Assembly: GCF_020921035.1 (NCBI RefSeq)
Contig: NC_063153.1
Coordinates: 17,112,001-17,176,000, forward strand
From: Rhodamnia argentea
Taxonomy: Eukaryota > Streptophyta > Magnoliopsida > Myrtales > Myrtaceae
Length of the DNA stretch: 64,000 nt
Direction: 5' to 3'
Part shown: in pieces, positions 11,665 through 26,994 of the stretch
How positions within the stretch are numbered: the first letter of the stretch is position 1
How the letters are laid out: every line of letters begins with the position of its first letter
The notes under the pieces: generated by a model
Seen by the model: the letters and a program-made list of their open reading frames with translations, nothing else
What the model was told of the DNA's origin: nothing
Databases searched by the model: none
Position numbers and translations under genes: made by a program

Positions 11665-13089
11665 TGTTAAGGGCATTAAGTGGTGCCATTTTCTCAAAAA
11701 AACAGCCTAGAGTGGATTTTATTTTATATAAGGACCCGAACTAGCCCATTTAATCTCAAATAAGGATTCGAGCTCATTGGCAGGTCAAATCTTCGTTGTC
11801 AACTTGCATGAGTGATTCCCATGCTTCTTCTAACGGCAAAATTATGGAGCCAAGAACAACAAATATGATCGAAATGCAGAAGCTATATCGGCTCCACTCT
11901 AAATCATTATTGGAAGGCCGAAAGCCCCATTAATGTAAAATGTCAAGTTGCCTATTTTGCCCTCAAAATGTTAATAAAAATCCAATTTTTCTTCTCTTAA
12001 AAAGTGAAATCCTAGATTTACTATTCATCTTCCTTCTTGAGTGAGGTCAATAAGGAGCGTCAAGGGCAGATCGGGCTGTCGAAGGGCCGGTGAGCGTGAT
12101 TGGGTCGCGCAACCTTAGGCCTCGTCACCTAGGTCACGTGACCCAAGCAGCTCGAGCCCTTCACCAGCCAGCAACCTGAGCCTTTCCCTGGCCGATAAAG
12201 GGTTTTGTTTTTTGCAATAAAGAGAAGAAATAAAAAAAAAAATACGCAGCCAAAAGCCCTTTACAATTTTTTTTTTGCCACACACAACTTAATTTAAAGT
12301 TGCATTTCAAAGAATTTTTTATCAAATACCATTTGCATTTTTCCAAAATCACTTAGGCTAAAGGCATTTGCATTCTCAAAGCTCATTTCCAAAGCCAAAC
12401 CAAATACACCCATTATGTTCTACTGTCACCAAAAACGGTTGGGGTGTGACTGTTAAAAGCGGGAAAGGGAGAGCATGCACCTTATATTAAAGGGGGAACT
12501 TTGAATAGACACGAGTAAAATCAAATTGCTAAGTTGTAACATCATCACTGGATTAATAACCATAATCGATGCCTATCTTGATATACAGAATGACACCCAA
12601 CAACAACACTTTCACATATAATCGAAACAAAGTTTTCAATTAATTACTAAGAAATTCATGCTTGATCTTTTGTCCATTACTAGGTAAATAGGGATTGAAA
12701 AGATTTGAACACATAACTTCTTGCTTTGATATTATGTGAGATTTTGTGAGAGTATTATGAGGTTGGGGTATGATGAGACTTTGTAGTTAGTTCTACATTT
12801 ATGGTAGCCATTGATGGAATGTTACTTGTGTGAAAAGCAAGCAAACAGAAGAGACGATCACTAGTTCTTTGCAATGAATTAGGATATTTCCCTTAATTTT
12901 ATCGAATGACATGTAGACGTATTAATATCAATATAAATTGCGTGTCTATTTTAAATATCACTATGCACGCGCGTAGCATTTTCACAACAAATTGAATGTT
13001 ACGAAAAGCATCTTATTGTGAGATATATGCATTTATCGACTAATGGAAAAAGAAAATCTATGCAACACGAAGAAATTGTACACGGGTAT
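11665..13089. other. Intergenic DNA with a TIR-element end
   Basis: No gene is supported. About 12190-12425, read on the minus strand, resembles the left end of the element at 13740 (GGTTTGGCTTTGGAAATGAG versus GGTTTAACTTTGCAAATGAG), and a GC-rich stretch lies at 12055-12185. It is therefore probably a related, incomplete non-autonomous element. Confidence 0.45.
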
Positions 13090-13602
13090 GTTAAAAAATT
13101 CTAGATTTATTGCAATTGTAACTATTCATTCTTAAACCTATTTTTTTCTTAAATTAAGTCCTCAGCATTTTCACATTTTGCTAATTGAGTCCATCCGAAA
13201 ATTGATGACATGGATGTCGATCGTCCACCGGCTATCCGCATGGCATCGTAGGTATTGACGTGAAATTTTTTTATTTTAAAATTTATAAAATTTTAATTAT
13301 TATTTTTATTTTTTATCTTGTCTTTTCTTTTCTTTTTATTGTTAAGGCCGGTAGGAGGCTGCCGGCAACCAAAAAAGACAAAAAAAATTAATACTAATTC
13401 AAAATTCTCACGTCAACACTTGTAGTGCCACGGAGGACGGCAGATAGACGGCCGACATCTATGTCATCTATTTCCGGCCAAAATTGGTTAGATGAATTCA
13501 ATTGACAAAATGTAAAAATGCTTAAGATTTAATTGATTAAGAAAAAAATTTATGACTAAATTGGCACAATTTTAATAGGTTTAAGATTTTTTTGGTAATT
13601 TT
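13090..13602. mobile_element. Non-autonomous TIR element, MULE-like
   Basis: The ends are long imperfect inverted repeats. The left reads ...ATTGCAATTG..., then TTTTGCTAATTGAGTCCATC, TGATGACATGG and CGATCGTCCACC. The right is its reverse complement (CATGTCATC-like, GAATTCAATTGACAAAATG, TTTTAATAGGTTTAAG). A short GC-rich core (13345-13372) sits between AT-rich arms. No coding capacity. The same TIR style recurs at 42.4, 53.2 and 54.0 kb. Confidence 0.65.
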
Positions 13603-13739
13603 TTTCCATATATGCGAAAGAAAAAATATTGAGGAATTTAACTTCTCTAGTAATCATTGTTTTCAAATTGAAATTCACGAACGGCATTATTTATGCTCCT
13701 TTTTTTTGGGTCAAAAAATCATGCTCCTTTCACTTGTAC

Positions 13740-14215
13740 GGACTACTGGTGGGTTTGGTTTAACTTTGCAAATGAGCTTTGGAAAAATGAAAATAGCGTT
13801 TGGTAAAAAAATATTTTGAAAAGCAACTTTGGCCTAACTAGTGTATGGAAAGAAAAATTTATAAATGAGCTTTGTTACAATATTTCTTTTTAAATAAAAT
13901 ATAATTAAAAATCAAAAAAGGAAAATCAAAACTAGCGCAAAGGCTGGTGGCTGCCACTGGGGTCGCATGACCCAAGATGACCGCTAGGGTCATGCTGGCT
14001 CGCCGACTGCCTAGAGTTTCATTTTTTTATTTTAATAAAAAATAAGGGACAAAATTGGAATTTGAAAGAAAAACTGAGGATATTTTCAGAAGAAAAACAC
14101 TAGCTCAGCATTTGGCCAAATGCTGAAAGCTTAATGCTAGTATTAACTTTCATCTGAAACCCCTTGAGAATGGTTGCCAAACGCCTTGCATTTTTCCCGA
14201 AGGGGCTTTGGGAAA
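13740..14215. mobile_element. TIR element with GC-rich core
   Basis: The left part (GGAAAAATG...GCGTTTGGTAAA) is mirrored at the right by TTGCCAAACGCCTTGCATTT. The centre (13930-14015) holds GGGTCGCATGACCC and other GC-rich words. No open frame of interest. A related, incomplete copy lies at about 12190-12425. Confidence 0.5.
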
Positions 14216-14624
14216 GTTCAATGATGCTCCCTATCTTTTTAGACACCACACGGTGCGCACCTAACGAAATCTTATGCATGAATCATATTATTGCATTCAT
14301 TTAAGCCTTCATTTGTTTTCGGGGCAAATGAATGATTTGAAACATATTTTTCTAAAATAATTTTTTGAATAATTAGCCAATGAAAACTATTTTCACTATT
14401 GCCAATAATTTATATCTAAACATTTCCATGGACAATAAAAAAAATTCATTCATTCATTTTTATTAGTGATGTAAACGATCATTTTTAGGAAAATATTTTT
14501 CAAACCATTCATTTTTTTCGTGAAACTATGAAGCCTAAAAAGATTACATAAACTAGTGGAGATGACATGTGTATGCATCGCGGGAAAATTTTTAAAGGAA
14601 AAAATGAAGTGTAAAGAAAGATAT

Positions 14625-15372
14625 GAGGTTGCATTTGGTAGTAGGGATAAATTCGAGATAGGATAAAATTTATCTTATCCCGTATTTGGTGCTTGCCTAG
14701 GATAGGAAAAAGTTGGATATAAGAAGGATATAACTTGGATAAAATTATCTCACCAAGGAGGTGGGACATAGGTGGGTAAGATTTCTAATATCCATAATGT
14801 AACAGTTATTTTTTTTTAATTACTAGTTTCATTAAACAATAATATTAAACTTACTAGAATATAAATAATATTAGAATTCTGATGCAAACGATTTAAAATA
14901 AAAAAGATTACAGCAATTTTATTATTATTTATTCCTATCTTTATCTATATATTCAAATTTCTTTCTATCGGATAATATAAATTCAATATATATATATGGT
15001 GGTGATATTTATATTTACTACATATTTTAGGCATTTTAGGAATATTAGTATAGTTTACTATTTAATAAAATTTTGTTAGAGAATGATGGAAAGGGAAAAA
15101 AAAAGAAAAAAATTAAAAAAGAGAAGGAAAAATAAAAATGAAGTAGATAAGAGTGTTATGAGAGATTCATACCATCTCCATTTGTGCAAATTTTAGGTTC
15201 ATTTACACTAATATGCGGTTCATACCAAACAATGAATAAAATGTGATATGAAAATAATATTGTGATTCACCAAATAGTGGATAGCATATAGTAAAATCTA
15301 TGAATTTCATATCCTATCCTTTTCAGTCCTATCTTGGTTAAAAATCCAGAAGATCAAATGCATCCCGATAAT
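14625..15372. mobile_element. AT-rich MITE-like element
   Basis: It begins GGTTGCATTTGGTAGTAGGG and ends with the near reverse complement AGATCAAATGCATCCCG. ATAGGATA...TATCC words recur in both arms (14655-14710 and 15310-15345). The interior is very AT-rich and non-coding. Confidence 0.5.
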
Positions 15373-15400
15373 TTAGCATCTCTTGTTATTAGAAAAAGAT

Positions 15401-15840
15401 CGGAAAACACCACAAAAAAATCTAAATTATGTCTACCATGACACATTTACCTTAAACCTTATTGTAACACTAAAAACTTCAAACTTGTATCCGTGTGACA
15501 CAAATCCCAAACTTTTTTTATGAAGCAAAAAATCTCAAACTTATACCAATGTGATACGTTTACCCAAAATTATCTTTTTGTGACACAAAAAAACCCAACT
15601 TGTAGGTAAGTGACACATTTACTCTAAAATTTTAGTTAAATTTGTCACAACGTGTCACATACCTACAAGTTTAGGGTTTTTAGTGTTACAAAAAAATTTT
15701 GGGTAGATATGTCATAGTGGTATAAGTTTGGGGTAAATGTGTCACATGGATAAAAGTTTGAGGCTTTTTGTGTCACAAAATTTTTTTTAGGATAAATGTG
15801 TCACGATAGGTATGGTTTAGAATTTTGGTGGCCTTTTTCC
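15401..15840. mobile_element. 440-bp palindromic element with 9-bp target repeats
   Basis: Almost the whole element is an inverted repeat. The left end GGAAAACACCAC...ACCATGACACATTTACC matches the reverse complement of the right end GGTGGCCTTTTTCC. Each arm holds tandem subunits with GTGACACAAA and CAAACTTGTA words. Flanks GAAAAAGAT (15392-15400) and AAAAAAGAT (15841-15849) form a 9-bp target duplication with one mismatch. Non-coding. Confidence 0.7.
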
Positions 15841-15954
15841 AAAAAAGATTATATAATTGTAGGAGGAGAGAGATTTTAATATCAATTTAAAGTTAGAACA
15901 CGTGAAATTGGAATTTTGAAATCACTATTCATTAATAAAAATTACAAAATCTGT

Positions 15955-16260
15955 CATGAATCTATTGTGCAAATGCAAAGTTGGTCCTAAATTTTCAACT
16001 TTACCAATGTAGTTCTAAACTTTTGCGAGAAATTTCAATATAATGCTTCTGGCCAATTGTCTTTAGAAATTGATGATGTGGCAATCCACGTAAGTAAGAC
16101 GTCCTTTATAGTAAAATTGTCCAATAATTTTCTATCGCAATTGGTAAAAAAGGACTAGATTGGAATTCACGCAAAGCTTTTGAAATTACATCGCCAAAAT
16201 CGAAAAGTTTATAATTGAATTGCCACATGTGTAATAAATTTATAACCAATTCGTTACTAA
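15955..16260. mobile_element. Short TIR element upstream of CRR6
   Basis: The left arm (words AATGCAAAGTTGGTCC, GATGTGGCAATCCACG) is roughly mirrored at the right (GGACTAGATTGGAATTCACG, TAATTGAATTGCCACATG). Non-coding. No clear target duplication, so the borders are approximate. Confidence 0.4.
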
Positions 16261-16476
16261 TCCATACTCATAAATTTAAAGAATTCATGTTGTATATAAT
16301 TTGAATTCTTCTCGATGAAACTTTGGAGTGAAAATGGAGAATTGAAAAATCGATCTTCTGTCATGTAATAAAATCGATCTATTTTCAATTTGGTGACGAA
16401 GCCATAAAGGATCGAACGAAGTTGGATAAATGAGACACAAGGCCACCACACATGACCACTCTCCGACATGCTAATC

Positions 16477-18575
<2,099 letters not shown>

Positions 18576-21500
18576 AGTAGGTAGCTTGAAGCTGTTATGG
18601 TTTTGCAGCACTATTTTAGTTCGATATAGAGCATCTTGTCGTGATTCTTAACTTTGTAAAGATGCTATTCAAAGATAAACTTTCACCATCAACACTTGAA
18701 TGAAATTTTGACATTATCTTAACCAGTTAGGATATCCCATGCTTGGATACTCATGAAAATATGGTGCTCAAACTTTAGGACTTCTTCCTTGAAACTGAGG
18801 TTGTCATCCAGGTTCTACGCAGTGCTTAAAAGAACTAAAATTTTGTTTTCTGTAGCATACCTCTTGGAATTTCTCTCAAGCTTTTACTTGAAATCTTACC
18901 TTCAGGCTTAAAGTTCACATTTGTTGAGAATTGACAAGCTATATTTCCTTTTTTCTGCTAGTTTGATTTATAACTCCTAACCTGCACATGCTGATCAAAT
19001 ATAAGCGGAAAGTAGAAAATGATGCATGCATGTTTATGCTCACTCCTTGACATTAAGGCAATGTCATTTGCGATGAACTAATCTGCATTTTCATGGAAGT
19101 TTTCCTTGGTCTGGATATGCAGAAAGAAGTGGCTGATTGCATTTTAATTTCATTGTTGGCCAAACTTCGAGAGAGTCTCTAAGTCCTTGGTATCAAATAA
19201 CAATCCGATGGAAAGCGGAAGTGAGAATGTCGGCTTGAGTAATGCAAACAGACTCTGACCGCGTGCCTCAAGGGGTGAAGAAGATTAGAGACATCCTTTC
19301 TGTGGAGGTCCGTGGAGGTAAATCTTTGCCTGCTCGGCAAGAGGAGTTGTAGGCAATCCTTTTTTTATTCATACCATTGTGTAGAAAAGCCGGAGGCACA
19401 ATTCTAGTCCTTTTTTGATCTAGTTGTTTCTGTTGGGTTTTTGAGATGATGTATTTGGTTGGCACAATTACATTACATAGGCCAGCGCTGTCCTGGCATT
19501 GTATATGAAAATTAGATCTTGGGGGTCATAGTTCCTGGATCTGTGATAAATCGCTGATTTTTCTTCTAATTGTATTATGTTTTTCTTACGGACAGCAACA
19601 CTTATTGGAAGTTATCAAATGGATTAAAACGCTATACTATTGCATTCGGGATTACGGATTTCACTACAAATTCTTTCCTGTGTTTGTCCACAAAATTTCT
19701 CCACTCGGAGCCCATTTTTGGCAATTGGAATAAACATGCATATTTTCCGTCCCTTCTTATCTAGTCATCAACATGTTGGTATTTTTGGTATGAACACGAT
19801 TGGGTATAGTTTGCTGGGGGAATGCAGTATTTTGAGAAGTATACAAAGCACTTAGGCCAGTTATTTATTATGAGCTTGCCCAGACTCATACAAGTCTTAT
19901 GTCTGTCTTAGTGTCAGATTTGAGTTTCTCTTAGCTGAAGTTGCTTTTATCGAATTCTCTAATTTCTCATTGTTGGGAAGGACATGAAAAGGCAAAACTC
20001 CAGATTTCATCCTATTTTGTCTCCCACTGAAACCTTGAAAATCTTTAGAAAAAAAAAAACCCGTAGGTTCCCAATTTTAACAGAATTCTTGCCAAGACGA
20101 CGGATCCTGCTGTACATGCCTCTACACGAGCTTCAGTAACCAAACATGAACTGGTACCATAGGCACTTTGACAGCAAAAGAGGCAAAACAAGCAATTCAC
20201 AGAAAGATCTGGCACCGGTCGCTAAATTCTGTGGTTGACAATATTTGTAAATCAGTGGTTCCTGTTTGGAGAAAATTCAACAGAAAATTTAATAGCATAA
20301 ATACATATCCAAGTAAAGTATAAAGGAAAAATTGTTATGCTGCGTTCATCTTTGTTTTGTCTGGAACCCACCATACTCCTATAATGATGGTAGAGTAAGA
20401 GGCGGCCCCAAAACAGAATTGACCAGGGGTGATCTGCCGAAGCTCCGTTTGGTAGCCACTCCCTTTCAGATCTTGCTTGAGACTTCCGTATCATATGACT
20501 CCATCCCAAGCTTCCATCGTCAGCCCTTGTAATTGAGACAATGAACTCTTGTATGTCCCAAACTGGTCGGGTGTTAGGATGAGAAATATGTTGATGCTGT
20601 ATTTCAATTTGTTGGGAAAACTAACCCCGCCCCGAGCTTATATTCTTGTCAAAACAGGATTAATTAAACCGATTCGACATACTTTGCTTTCCTTCTGCTT
20701 CTGATTCTAGAACTCAGTCTCCAAATCTCGTGTTTATCCTCCTATATAACTTGCTGTGCAGAACCGGGGTTCTCTGATGCAGCTGCATATAGCTGCACAT
20801 GTAGTTTTGAGGCAAGCCATGATCGGCGACCTTCCTTCTTGCCTCGCTTCGGCATTTTGTTGAAGAACACCAACATGTCTAATCAATGGCCAGTCGTTGG
20901 CATGCCGCAGCCAGCGACCCTTTGTGCCAGTTTGCTCGACAGATCTTGAACCTACATATTGCCGTGAAAATTTCAAGGGTTTCGGCGGGCTCAGCCCCCA
21001 TGTGATGGTGTAGCAAGGAAACATGTGGGGTCTTATCACACGATTCAAATGAGGAAGCATAGAAAGTAACATGGGAAGGATGTGGGACGTGAACCCGTTT
21101 TTGTCTCAGCTTTTGGAATGCACTCGAGATCAGACGGATTGGTTAAATGATTAGTAAGAAAAATTACTTCGTGAACCTGAATCTGAACGGCCAAATTTGA
21201 GAGGGGCAACATATGAGACCCACCATTTTCAATGATTTTGATTCATTCTAATACGTATACTCATCTAATAACTTCTCGCCATTAAACATCAAATGTTCTT
21301 CGGCAAATAGTAGGTTTCAATTGAAATTTTGCCACATGTTCATCCATATAGACGCCAAAAGTATCTAAGATCCCAATCAAGAAAATCATCCCTCTCCACT
21401 CCTTTGATAAGTGTTCCTCACCATCATCGCTCTAGTATTTGGATTTAAGTTCTTTTCTTTCTAAGAGGTGGCGCAACATAAATAGTTTTATCGAGCCCTG

Positions 21501-22335
21501 TATGTTCTGTCAAAAATCCCAAGAGGGTTCAATTAACTAAAGAGCATATTTACTGAAAAATCCAGTCGTGATCGCCTTTTTCTCCTCCTAATCAGCCCTA
21601 CACCCCCCCTCTCTCTCTATCCTTGTTTTTCATATCGGACACGCCCACGTGAGCTTAGGGAAATCGAAATATGAACCGACGATATGTGACCCTTACGCAC
21701 AGAATCTCTTTACAGGACATAGCCCTATTCGGGGTGAACCTAGGTAAAACTCGTGTGTCATCATTTTTTCTATTTTATGTGTGATTATTTTGATTCGATT
21801 TAGGATATAACCCATCATGTTGCAGGTGATGGTAGCAACAGTGACTACACGTCCTCATCTTTCTGGAGAGCTCATGAGGACTACCTAACTTCTTTATAAT
21901 GTCTTTCCAAGTATTGAAATTTACTACCAAAAGGGATGACCGAGCGGGTGAGGCTTTGCGAGATGATAGACATGCATGCTGACTTCTCAAGTCACACAGC
22001 GGCAAGAAGTCGAGTTGTCCTGGGACCTACGAACCTGAGATTTATGAATTCTCTGCGTGCGACTAGTTCGGTGGAAAGTAAAAGAGGCTGCATGAAAATC
22101 GTGGTGGTGGAGAATATGGTGCACTTTGCATTAACCCCACGGTCAGAACTCAGAAGACAAGATCGCATAAATTTCATATGTCAGCGCGGGGCACGATACG
22201 GTCCATGTGGTTCCTGTCTTCTGTTTGCTCCTGGTGAAACAGATGGATTCCTACTCCTCCTGGTTGAACACGACCAGGACACACAGCTTCATGAATTCTC
22301 TACACACAGCATGTTAAGTTGTTTTGGTTTTTCAT
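18576..22335. other. Intergenic, about 3.8 kb without a convincing gene
   Basis: Probably contains the CRR6 3' UTR at its start. Minus-strand open frames at 20252-20509 (85 codons) and 20734-21072 (112 codons), and a plus-strand frame at 21936-22340 (134 codons), resemble no family I know. They could be exons of an unrecognised or decayed gene, or chance. I see no transposon ends. Confidence 0.4.
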
Positions 22336-22339
22336 GTTA

Positions 22340-22890
22340 AATTACGGTACATTTGTTTCGGGAAAAATTTTTGATAAAGAAAAATACTTTTTCAGATAAT
22401 TATTTTTCAAAAAAAAAAAGTTAATTTTCCTATATTTTGTGATATTTGATCAAAAATATTTTTTGGTGTTTGAATCTCATTTAGAAAATAATTTCAAACT
22501 GACAACTTTATCTCAAGCAAAGAAAAGTTCGAATTTTTAAATTTATTTTTTCTTCTTCCTTCGCTGGTCACCGGGTCTCGGTGATCGGCAACACGAGGTC
22601 AAGCCTCGCGTATGGCAAGCTCGAGCGCGCCGAATATGGAGAGGCTCGACCGAAGAAGAAAAAAGAAAAATCAATAAAAAAATTGAAAAATTCTAGAGCA
22701 ATTCTGAAAAAGTGTTCTCGCCTCTTTAGATTTAGGAATTCACTTTTCTAATTTTATGTATGAATATTTTCGTTAACCGGAAAGTGTTTTTGGTTCACCA
22801 ATTAATTATTTTTGGCGAACCAAACGGCTAAAAGTCCGAAAACTAATTTTCGAAAAGCACTTTTACTCAAATAAACACGCCCTTGTGAGT
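22340..22890. mobile_element. TIR element with GC-rich core
   Basis: The arms are AT-rich with mirrored words: CATTTGTTTCGGGAAAAATT at the left, GAAAAGCACTTTTACTC and AAATAAACACGCCC at the right. They enclose a GC-rich core at 22565-22645 (GGTCACCGGGTCTCGGTGA, GGTCAAGCCTCGCG). The layout matches the element at 55552. Non-coding; borders approximate. Confidence 0.45.
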
Positions 22891-24835
22891 TATAACTATG
22901 TTCAACCAGCTGGGGCGATGATTATTGGTTGATGAATAGTATGTCTGAAACATTACCCAAAATTTATCAAAAAATTGCTGATGGTTGCTCTGCGGAATTT
23001 CAAAAGTTGGATAAACTTAGAGGGAGTTTCACGATGTTTTAAATGATAACGAGTCAAGAGATAGGGAGTTCGATTTATCTTACCTTCTTCGTCCATGTAT
23101 CGCCACTTTCTCTTCTTCGTTTGTCGCAACTTTCATCACTAAAACGTCTTCAACTTATAATCCTTTTTGAGGTCCTCGTGGGTCGCCACCCGTTTTTTGG
23201 GAAGAAAAGAAACCAAAAACCTGTTCAATACTAGAGAAGAGATGGGGTGCAAAGGGATTGTCGGATCCAGAGCACGGATCCGGACCCGATGCAAACACTG
23301 GACGGATGATCCGACATGTTTTTCTTTTCGGCTTGCCGACCCAACCTTATTTGGACGGAAAAAAATGATCCGAGATGTATTTTTTCGTTTCATGTTTGAC
23401 TAAATTGTTCAATTAGTTTTTATCAATATTTTTTTTTTTATATAATTTTTCTGGTTTTAAACCGGCCTAGGCAGTTGTCGGACATTTAGAAGGCTTTTAG
23501 AGGTTTGAGTGTGTGCCATTGATTTGTAACTTCTAATGATCTCTCCTCTAGAACGTAGGTTGTATCGAGGAAAAAGGAAAAGAAGCATCTTACTCCCACA
23601 AAAATTACCAAAAGTCTTAAACCAATTGCATTAATTAGCTAAATGCTTTTTTTATCTAAACTTGCAATTATATGTTTGCATGGATGATTTAGAAACGTGA
23701 TAAATTTTTAATAGTAAGTTTTAAATCTTTAATTGTTTTTTTTTTTTAAATAATTTCGAATTAATATTAGATCAATAACGTTTAGGATTGAATTGACACA
23801 TTGCTATTGGTTTATGACTTTTTTTGTTAATCTCCCTTCCTTCCCCAACCAAAATTTTTTTTTTTTTTTTAATATTATTTAAAAAAAATTTCGCGTTGCA
23901 GAACAAGATTCGTATCGGAACCCTGTCGATGATAATGAGATACATGCAATGAACGAATGTACTTTCACGGATGATTTAGAACACGTGAAGGTCAATTTAG
24001 CGTTGAAAATTTATGAGCCCATGTTGAGTAATCGCTTTACCCAATCGCTTATAAAACTATTGAGGACAACCGGCGTTAGTCGCATATTAAGTTCGACAAT
24101 CTCGTCGGCAAGAACCACAGTTATTCGGAGATGTCGGTCTGTGTCGACCTACGAAACGCAACACGTAATTGTCCGAGTTTCACGTGTCTTCTTCTTTCCG
24201 TTTTTCCGTGATTGTATACCTAATCTCGCACGAAATTTCCCAAGCTCTGCATCAAAATGACCCAAAGCATTTAACCTCATGTGTTTGGCACGTATCAGAA
24301 ACTGCAGAGTCATTTTCCTAATGCATGGGGCCAACCTTACTTAACCATGTCCTCACTGTTCAGAACATTCAAAGGAGAATAAATTGAATGTATTCGGACT
24401 TTGAAATTTCAGTCTACCATCACTATTTATGTCTCCTCGCACCATAAATGTGCTTTTTAATAAGCACAAACAACAACGAGACAAGAAAAAAAAATCAATT
24501 GGGAATAAATAATGTGTTTTCTTTCTTTACGCGTCTCCGATTGATCGCTCACAAGTTATAGACATCACTCAAAGGCCGAACCCGAGATCCGAGGCGCCCG
24601 GACTCGGGACCTAATAATGGCCACACCTAGGCCCTCCTGGTCCGAGGGTTAGATTAGGAGTCAACCCTAAAAAACCGGCCTTGGCATGTGACTCCTAACA
24701 ACTGAAATAACTTCCTATTTCATGGAACTTGATTGCTTGGAATGCGGTCAATTTGTGTATTCCTGGCCAATGGAACCAAACAAGTCCAAAATACAGATTT
24801 GGCCGGGAGAAGAGCTCGGATAGTAGCATGTAACT
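22891..24835. other. Intergenic, low-complexity and unassigned
   Basis: Contains poly-T/poly-A runs (about 23432, 23738, 23860-23890) and no supportable gene. The open frame at 23949-24260 has no recognised motif. Confidence 0.4.
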
Positions 24836-25255
24836 AGACCGGATCACCCGAAAAATAGGTTCGGGAACCGGTTCTAGATTTTCGGAACCGGTTGGAACGG
24901 GTCTCGTTCCCTATTTCGAGCGAATACCCATCTAAGAACCGGACCGGTCATGAAATCGGTTTCGGAACCGATTTCATGACTTAAAAAGCCAAATCGTAAT
25001 GTGATTTTCAGCCTAAAATCTAACCTCAATAGTAGTGACTCAGCAAGGGTAGCACTACTTTGCCTTTCTTCTTAGGGATTATTGCTTTTGGCGGATAGCA
25101 ATCTTTACTATTTTATCTTTTACTTTGAATCACTTTTTGGTGGAAAAAATGAAACTAAATAAGATAGGTTTCAGGTTTCAAAATTTAGAAATCAGTTATA
25201 ATAGGATAAGTTTTAGGTTCTAGGTCTAGAACCTACTCGAACCAATAACTTCTAG
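24836..25255. mobile_element. Probable hAT-like non-autonomous element
   Basis: The sequence is dense in GGAACCGGTT-type words (24870-24980: GGGAACCGGTTCTAGA, GGAACCGGTTGGAACGGG). It ends in AT-rich DNA with GGTTCTAGGTCTAGAACC at about 25215. The same GGTTCCGG vocabulary fills the clear hAT element at 44353. Ends and target duplication were not resolved. Confidence 0.35.
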
Positions 25256-26434
25256 TAGTACGTCGCTAGCTAGGCATCTGAACCCAAATTTCTGCAGATC
25301 TCAACCTGTCGGATTCAGCAGACATCAGAGGAGATCGTTCAACCCATTTCTCTCTCGGATGCTGCAGAAAAAGGCTTCCAGACAGACAAGAGTCGCGACA
25401 CATTCAAGCATCCGGAGCAGAGAAAGAGGGAGTTTGGTGTTGAAGTGGTCCAGATAATCAGTTGGAACGAAGAACTTGGTGTCCCTTTGTCGGCCGATGT
25501 AAAATAAAGCCGGGAAATCAAAATCAATCGTACTCTCTTCCCAGACCTGGCGCTTGAATGCTGATGCTGCTGCCTCTTCTGTGATCATCTGAAACTTCCC
25601 ACTCTATTTGTTCCCTCGCTCAGAGGTAAAGGATTTCAATTATGGCATCGCACATGTGCCGGGTACAATCTTCCTACACCGACTTTTCAATTGAAAGAAA
25701 AATGAAGCAGCAACTTGGCATCCGAAAACCGAGGGCCGGCAACTTTCGACACGATCCTTCAATACGACATGCGTACGGCACGTGGTTAGGTGTCTGTTCA
25801 AGTTGTTCGCTTTGATCTTGTCCATGTTGTATATGGGTCAATCAAATTGCATGCGAACGATGAATATGTAGCTCGCAGGTCGATCCTTTTTAGCCACTTG
25901 TGAACGCGTTTGGATACGATTAGTCAAATGGGATAAAGTGTTATCTATGTCAATGCACCACGTTTAAATCCATTTATGCATTGTTTAAATACGTTTAAAC
26001 ACTTTTTTTTGCACAATTCATGATTGCCTATATCTTAAGCATATCGTCTCGTATAATCCCGCTTTTCTCTGGAATGTAGCCATTTCGATCATTTCAGGAT
26101 AATTCCTTATGGAGTAAACTGAGCAAATCGCAACCCCTAATTATAAACAAATGTACACTTCTTTTCATACTTAACGTTTATTTGAGAAACCTACACGTAC
26201 GGGATTGAAGGAACGTGAAAAACTACAGTATAGCCCTATCCATCACCATCTAATGGTATTTATTCAGAAAACAGGATTGCATGCAAAAATGCATGCGTCA
26301 CGTTATTTTGGCAATGTTATCTTGTCATTGTATACCTAGGTGACAATTCATACGACCTCTCATTTGACAATTCATATAGTTTATTTTCCATGTACGTTGA
26401 TAATTTCGAGCAAAAAATGAGAGGAAAAAGCCAT
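25256..26434. other. Intergenic, one unassigned open frame
   Basis: A minus-strand frame at 25325-25588 (87 codons, opening MITEEAAASAFKRQVWEEST) has protein-like composition, but no family is recognised. It may be an exon fragment. Nothing else seen. Confidence 0.35.
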
Positions 26435-26439
26435 TACAA

Positions 26440-26690
26440 ACCCAGACCATATGGAAAATTATCCAATCAATATTAAATTTATTGTACGGACGCCAATCTA
26501 TTCTAAATTTCTCAATTTGGCCAATTTAGTTATAAATTTTGCACGAAATTCCAATGTAGTCCTCCTAGCCACTCCTTGTCGGAAATCGATAACGTGGCTA
26601 TCTAGCCATTGTCGGCCGTCCTATGTGGCATCATGTATTTGCTAAAATGGTCCAAACGTTTGGATCCATGTAAGTTAGTATTCAAAAAAG
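26440..26690. repeat. Single arm of a TIR element
   Basis: Words such as CAATTTGGCCAATTTAG, GAAATTCCAATGTAGTCC and AACGTGGCTATCTAGCC match the arm style of the elements at 15955 and 28505. No opposite arm is present, so it looks truncated. Confidence 0.35.
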
Positions 26691-26994
26691 GATTAAATCG
26701 TTTGTCAGCTGCCCCTTAGTGAACAAAGCCTTAGTTATCCACTAACATAAACTTAGTCGAATCGAAATGTTGGGATATATATTAAATTTATCTTTTCTTT
26801 CAAGAGTAATGTAAAGGACGCAAAAGGTTGATGTGTAAGCTCGCTTTACATAATGATGCAAGGAGGTTCGAGATAAATATCTACGCAAGTGCCATAACGA
26901 CACTCAAGCCAAATAATTTTCTAAATCAAAATTACTGTTTATTGACTTTACTCTTTTTATTTTCCTAAAAAGACCCAAACTGCTTGATATTATT

